DNA of 15,022 nt. Origin: Gymnopilus junonius. Its lineage: Eukaryota; Basidiomycota; Agaricomycetes; Agaricales; Galerinaceae. The stretch is from contig JADNYJ010000726.1 of assembly GCA_015501075.1 (NCBI GenBank), positions 1 to 15,022 on the forward strand, in the 5' to 3' direction. How positions within the stretch are numbered: position 1 is the stretch's first letter; each line of letters opens with the position of its first letter. A program made the position numbers and the translations under genes. The notes under the pieces are model-generated. The model was not told the DNA's origin. It saw only the letters and a list, made by a program, of their open reading frames with translations, and did no database searches. Positions 10,245 through 15,022 of this stretch are shown one piece after another.

Positions 10245-11710
10245 ATGAATCCTACCTACCTAACACCGAGATTATCCTTGCTCCATATACAACTCAGGTT
10301 AATGAAATACGGGCTTCTTGTCGATATGGATCCTTACCTGGAGCTAATACGATGGTCAAAGGTCTGTCCTAGAAGTATCCTGCAATTTATATATATATTT
10401 ACAATAGTTAAACTAGCCCCAAGGAACAATCCTAGTCTTTCTCCCTCATGGTAATTGCTTCCCCTCATTGAAATTCAATCTGCTGCAACATGGCGTCGTT
10501 TATCAACCAGCCTACGGTCTTACAATGGCCGCCTTTGCTCTAAAAATGCAAGTGCAAGATTATGTGTCCTGGATTTCTGTTTTCCTGTTGTGGTCCTTCC
10601 TTGCAAGGAGCATGGCTTGCACTATTAACGATATGTGCGACTATGAATATGACTACCAGGTTGGTATGTATGCATTTAAATTTTGCTTCCGAGTTTTGAG
10701 ATACCGTATTCACTTTGTGCCTGACTGTAGAACGTACCAAAGATCGTCCACTCGCCAGTGGTCGAATTTCACTTCGCGCTGCTTCAGCCTTCTTGATCGT
10801 ACAAGTTCTCCTATTTGGAACAGCATTGTGGACTAGTAATAAAAACTTGTTCGAGGTTCAAATACTCTGATATCTTAGAGGTGCTAACATCGTTCATTTG
10901 CAGAGTCTGGTATCGGATCGCATGTATTCCACTGTGCGTCCAACTTCGTCCTTGATGTCTATATCGTCAAACAGCCTAATTCAATATACCTACAGAATCT
11001 TCATGTACCCATTGATGAAAAGAATTACACATTTACCTCAAGCATGGCTGGGAATTGCTGTAAGGATTTTACACATTTTCTTGTGAGTTAATCTGACTTC
11101 GAGTCATTGATAGATAAATTGGGGAAGTATTCTCGCCTGGACGACAGTATACGGATCTCTCAACTTCAACGTCATTGTACCCTTGCTTGGGGGACTATGG
11201 GCGTATGTAATTAGCTGACGATCGCTTTTACTCAACAACTGACTCATTTAAATCATAGATGGACAATGTTTTACGGTTAAGGGATAATATCGGAACGACA
11301 GACCAAGGTGACTAATGTCTACTTGAGATACCATATATGCTTGTCAAGATCGGAAAGACGATGCTAAGATCGGCATTGGGTCTTCGGCTCTTGTCTTGAG
11401 GACAAAATGTCACCCATCCTTTCTCTTTTGGCTTCAGCGTTCATTTATTTTCCTGGCTTCTTCGTTACGGGCCAATGGCCATTCTAGCATAACTATAATC
11501 TTTACAGTTGCATTGGCCACATATGAGCTGGGACAGCAGATTAAAACGGTGGATCCAGTGAACCCAGAAAGTTATAAAGGCATGTTTAGAGCTTTAAAAG
11601 TGCCGGTTTACGCTTTGCTTATGTCTGACCTACCAGGAAATCTTGCTCGAAACGCTCGCTTCGGGTTCATGCTGTGGTTCGCAATGTTGGTCGAATATCT
11701 TCTGATTTGA
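10245..11710 (+). CDS. UbiA-superfamily membrane prenyltransferase or terpene cyclase
   Basis: Nine exons, up to 329 aa: 10245-10361, 10417-10450, 10511-10663, 10731-10835, 10906-10933, 10996-11059, 11114-11202, 11259-11275, 11328-11710. The spliced protein reads as a UbiA enzyme: PYLELIRWSKPQGTILVFLP, then the first Asp-rich motif NDMCDYEYD (residues 90-98), VERTKDRPLASGRIS, YPLMKRITHLPQAWLGIA, and the second motif YDTIYACQDRKDD (202-214). These aspartates bind Mg-prenyl diphosphate. The enzyme would be a polytopic ER or mitochondrial membrane protein that prenylates an aromatic acceptor or, as some fungal members do, cyclises a prenyl diphosphate. Residues 227-255 do not fit the family in this frame; frame +1 (11402-11484) gives KMSPILSLLASAFIYFPGFF, which does, implying shifts near 11400 and 11485. 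Intron 4 needs an acceptor at cagAG/TC. Alternative starts: 10302 or 10326. It is probably the scaffold-forming enzyme of the cluster. Confidence 0.9.
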
Positions 11711-11980
11711 CCATAGTTAAACCCGAGATATAATAGTATATATGGACGTGGACTAAACCTGAGATTATATGTATAGGATATAATGATCGAACTGCAGGCA
11801 TATATATAGACATTTTCTCATGACTACTGGAATCAAATAAGCCCGTCAGTCCCACTGGAAGGGCGTATATATACCTAAGATGTGATGACAATCAGAAAGA
11901 CCTCTCGTGACAGGCGGACCCAAGGCCCTAAAAGAGCATCGGTAGCTCCATTCCATCGTTGTTCCTCATAAACGACTACT
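11711..11980 (+). promoter_or_regulatory. UbiA 3' flank and P450 promoter
   Basis: Very AT-rich spacer between two co-directional genes. TATATATA at 11866-11873 lies 108 nt before the P450 ATG, a credible TATA box giving a leader of about 80 nt. Two imperfect copies of a 25-nt unit (about 11717-11741 and 11753-11777, core TAAACCYGAGAT) sit just after the UbiA stop. Confidence 0.5.
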
Positions 11981-14353
11981 ATGCATCTCCCTCCAGGACC
12001 ACGTTATGTCTTGGAAAACTCAGTCAATCTTTTGACCCCCCCGGCGCTGACCTTCCTATCCGCTAAAATCTACTACGCACTTGGGTTCGAAGCGCCTTTG
12101 TGGGTTGTTGTCCTTTTAGGCTGCTGCTCTATTCCATTCGCAATTTTTTTACGGGTGTGGAACAAGTCCACCACAGATCGTAGATCAGCGAGGGAATATG
12201 TCGCAACATTATCACCACGAGTTTACGATAAATGGCCTGGCGGCATAACGTTGCTTGCACAGATGGTTGACAACCTCAAGAATGGTTACCCTGGTTAGAG
12301 CGCCTGAGAGAAAGGGACCGCATACTGTGATTCTGACTTTGAATCGGAGCAGGAGATATATTCGTTGAATGGACTGTAAAATATGGGCCCATCTGGAATA
12401 TGGCTGCTTTGTTTGAGGACAGGGTGAGTACTTTACGGTTCCGTTGCTTCTTTGTCAATCTTACCTCCTGGTAGGTTTTTACTTCTGAGCCTGAATATAT
12501 CCAAGCTATACTTGCAACTCAATTCCATAAGTTTGAAAGAGGTAATCTACCCCCAAATCCAGGCGGTTCGAATCTCATTCTGCACACACAGGTCCTGTAG
12601 TATACGAACAGTTGAAGTCAATGCTTGGAACAGGGGTATTTAACTCGGACGGTAAGAATTTATTAAAGATTACCAGCGACGCTCTTACCATGAACATGAT
12701 TTGTAAGGGGAAATGTGGAGGTGACTACTTTCTAACTGGGTTTCTCCGATGGGGATCTAATCATGCATAGATTCCATCGCGCAATGACACGGCCCTTCTT
12801 CAACAAAACACGAATCAGCAATTTTGAAATATTTGATCAGCATGCCACCGAGGCCCTCACTCAGCTCAAATCCCGACTCCGCGAAGGATATCCGGTGGAC
12901 ATACAAGATCTTGCCTCACGATTTACGATGGACTGTTCGACGACATTCCTGCTCGGAAAGAACGTCCGTTCTCTCGGTGCTGGTCTTCCTTATCCCTATT
13001 ACGCCGCAAAAACCAAAACTGCCACGCCTGAACATCCAGCCAACAAGTTTTCAAAAGCCTTCGACGAAGCTCAACATGCTGTTGCATTACGAGCGAGAAG
13101 AGGAGCAAACTGGCCTCTTGCTGAATTCTGGAAGGACGTCGTAAAAGAGAAAATGGACATTATCCACTCGTTCGTAAACCCAATCATGCAAACAGCGATA
13201 GAACGGAAAACGGCCTTGGGCATTGCTAGCGATAATGCGGGCGGTTTTCCGGAGAAGGTCAATATTGATGATACCAGAGGTATGCGTATTGGTGATAGTC
13301 TTTTGGACCATTTGCTCTTATACACGGAAGGTGGGTCCTGAAATAATTTACAACGACTTTAGTAATGTTATTGGAGATAGATGAAACCATCCTACGTGAT
13401 GAGATTGTGAATATCCTCTTAGCCGGGAGAGATACCGTACGTATCCAACATCACCTTGCTCCCAATCATTCTGAATAGCATGACCAGACAATGAACAGCA
13501 TCACCTTCTCAGTATACATGCTGGCTGAGCATCCAGACGTACAGCAGCGTCTCAGGAAAGAAATTCTGGACATAATTGGGGATAGTCAATGTCCGACTGC
13601 GGACGATCTCAAAAATATGAAGTACCTGAGGGCTGTTATCAACGAGACTCTGAGATTATATCCATCTGCGTACTTGTCTTTCTTGACTTTAGTAAATGGA
13701 CCTACTGACCAAGTTATTCGATAGGCCATTCATTCTTAGGACGTCTTCCGAGCCTGTCATTCTACCCAGCAAAAATGGTAACAAACCATTTTTCATCCCG
13801 GCGCGGAGCAAGTGAGCCCATATACTTAACCTCCTCATGTTACTCGCCTATATCTGTACAATAGAGTACTCGCCGATTTACTCCTTCTGCACAGAAGAAG
13901 GGATCTTTGGGGACCTGATGGTTCGTATTGAGTCATGCACGTATCATCAAACATGCCAATCTAATTCATTATGGTTAGCCTTGGAATTCGATCCTGACAG
14001 ATTCCTTGACCAGCGTTTGAAGACATACCTCGGCGCCAACCCCCTCATTTTCCTCCCTTTTAGTGCAGGGCCAAGAATTTGCCTTGGGCAACAGGTACGT
14101 AAGCAAAAATATCCACCTTTCTCAAACACAAAAGATCCCACAGTTCGCATACAATGAAATTTCTTTCTTCCTGGTTCGACTCCTGCAAAAGTTCTCAAGT
14201 ATTTCGCACGATTTTGAAGCTCAACCACCAGATTTACGACCACCCACAGCTTGGTCCGGTGCCGAGGGCCCAAAGGGTAGAGATAAGATCAGAATGAATA
14301 GTTACATGACAATGAGCGCTATGGGAGGCTGTTGGATCAGGCTTGAAGCTTAA
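11981..14353 (+). CDS. Cytochrome P450, CYP63-like
   Basis: Intact gene of twelve exons, 596 aa: 11981-12293, 12353-12423, 12475-12541, 12592-12651, 12708-12720, 12771-13330, 13381-13436, 13488-13669, 13725-13811, 13865-13920, 13979-14094, 14144-14353. The start [13 protein letters not shown] and a membrane anchor at about residues 39-57 ([11 protein letters not shown]...) match the long basidiomycete CYP63-type N-terminus. The C-helix is WRFHR (W of the WxxxR). The I-helix oxygen-binding motif is AGRDTT (376-381). ExxR is ETLR (433-436). The PERF region is FDPDRF. The heme loop is [12 protein letters not shown], with ligand Cys523. The C-terminus ([20 protein letters not shown]) is also of this type. 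It would be an ER-bound monooxygenase needing a P450 reductase. Substrate unknown; its place beside the UbiA gene suggests oxidation of the prenyl or terpene moiety. The CYP family call is from memory of sequence style, not a search. Confidence 0.95.
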
Positions 14354-14489
14354 ATATGCATCACAGTCTGAGAAACGAGGTGGTAATACGAGTAGAAATC
14401 GGTATCGGACCTTTAGGGATGACATGCAAAGTGCATAGCGAATCGGAGTTTAATCTGAGTTCGAACACAATTCTTCCCGAGGGAGGACC

Positions 14490-15022
14490 TTAGGTCGGTA
14501 AGAGTGGTCGCTGAAGAAAGGCCAGCGCTTTCTGCTGGATGCCTTGCCGGTTCATTAATCTTCCCCGCGGCGTGTGTAATCTGACACGACTTACGGCACC
14601 ACGCGATGCTGTGACTACGAGAGAGGCGCAGACGAGCTTCGGAGATCTTGGGCGTTGCGGGACAGAGGCATAGGCGGAGCTGTTACACGAAAAATGTAAG
14701 TAACATGTTGAACATGAATTGGAACTCGTAGGCTTACCTGACGAACCAGACCTCGTCTTTACTCTTCAAGTATTTCCGCCCGACCCCATCCATACCAAAC
14801 CTCGACATCCAAGGGGCGACGGGGTGGTGACGGAGAGAGCGATGGAGGTGGGTTTGAAAAGCCTTGGACGTCGGCATGGAAGGCTGTGAGGGAAGAAAGG
14901 TCAGTAAAGCTCTTCTGATATCGGAAATGGAACTGACATGCTTACCTGAAGTCGTATTACCGGCGCTGTGCAGCTAGAGCAGCAGGGAGACAGGCGGAAT
15001 CGCTCTTGAAATACTGGTGACG
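14490..15022 (-). CDS. Possible 3' part of an unrecognised gene entering from the right edge
   Basis: On the minus strand an open frame of about 136 codons continues across two canonical introns: exon 15022-14946, intron 14945-14884 (gtaagc...ctcacag), exon 14883-14738, intron 14737-14680 (gtaagc...aacag), exon 14679-14490, ending in TAA. Fragments include FGMDGVGRKYLKSKDEVWF and SAYASVPQRPRSPKL. I recognise no family. The DNA here is clearly richer in G+C than the cluster, which by itself lengthens chance open frames, so the case rests on the two good splice pairs keeping phase. It could be a real gene end, a decayed gene or chance. Confidence 0.3.

Noticed and set aside
11392..11440. A 45-nt intron (GTCTTG...TTCAG) in the last UbiA exon
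   Set aside because: It keeps frame but removes the segment whose other frame matches the family, and leaves the mismatching residues after it; paired indels explain the data better.

Overview
The window looks like nuclear DNA of a filamentous fungus, almost certainly a mushroom-forming basidiomycete (Agaricomycetes). The genes are cut by many GT-AG introns of about 41-75 nt, some exons are only 13-34 nt long, and the protein families (GMC oxidoreductase, multifunctional-type O-methyltransferase, SDR, UbiA enzyme, CYP63-like P450) are typical of basidiomycete secondary metabolism. I reconstructed all gene models by hand from splice signals and family motifs. No database search was possible.

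Layout. (1) Positions 1-2480 hold no intact gene. On the minus strand, about 670-1645, lie decayed exons of a pyruvate dehydrogenase E1-alpha gene, and a second partial copy of one of its exons sits at about 1880-1985. (2) Positions 2485-14353 hold five genes: minus-strand GMC oxidoreductase (4797 to 2492), minus-strand O-methyltransferase (7657 to 5706), minus-strand short-chain dehydrogenase/reductase (9514 to 8294), then plus-strand UbiA prenyltransferase/terpene-cyclase-type membrane enzyme (10245-11710) and plus-strand cytochrome P450 (11981-14353). SDR and UbiA are divergent and share a 730-bp promoter region. (3) From about 14460 to the right edge the DNA is visibly richer in G+C, and a weakly supported minus-strand spliced gene may enter from outside.

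How the genes could work together (inference). The UbiA protein has both Asp-rich motifs of the family and would either prenylate an aromatic acceptor or cyclise a prenyl diphosphate. The P450, GMC flavoenzyme and SDR would oxidise or reduce the product, and the O-methyltransferase would cap a phenolic hydroxyl. No PKS, NRPS or classical terpene synthase is present, so the UbiA enzyme is the best candidate for the scaffold-forming step. A prenylated-aromatic (meroterpenoid) or terpenoid product is the most economical reading.

The main oddity is integrity. The P450 and O-methyltransferase read cleanly through 12 and 11 exons. The GMC gene has one apparent 1-nt deletion near its end, the SDR gene has two apparent 1-nt insertions in its first exon, and the UbiA gene has a pair of compensating shifts. 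Either the cluster is beginning to decay or the assembly carries small indel errors, mostly at homopolymers. Re-sequencing would settle which.
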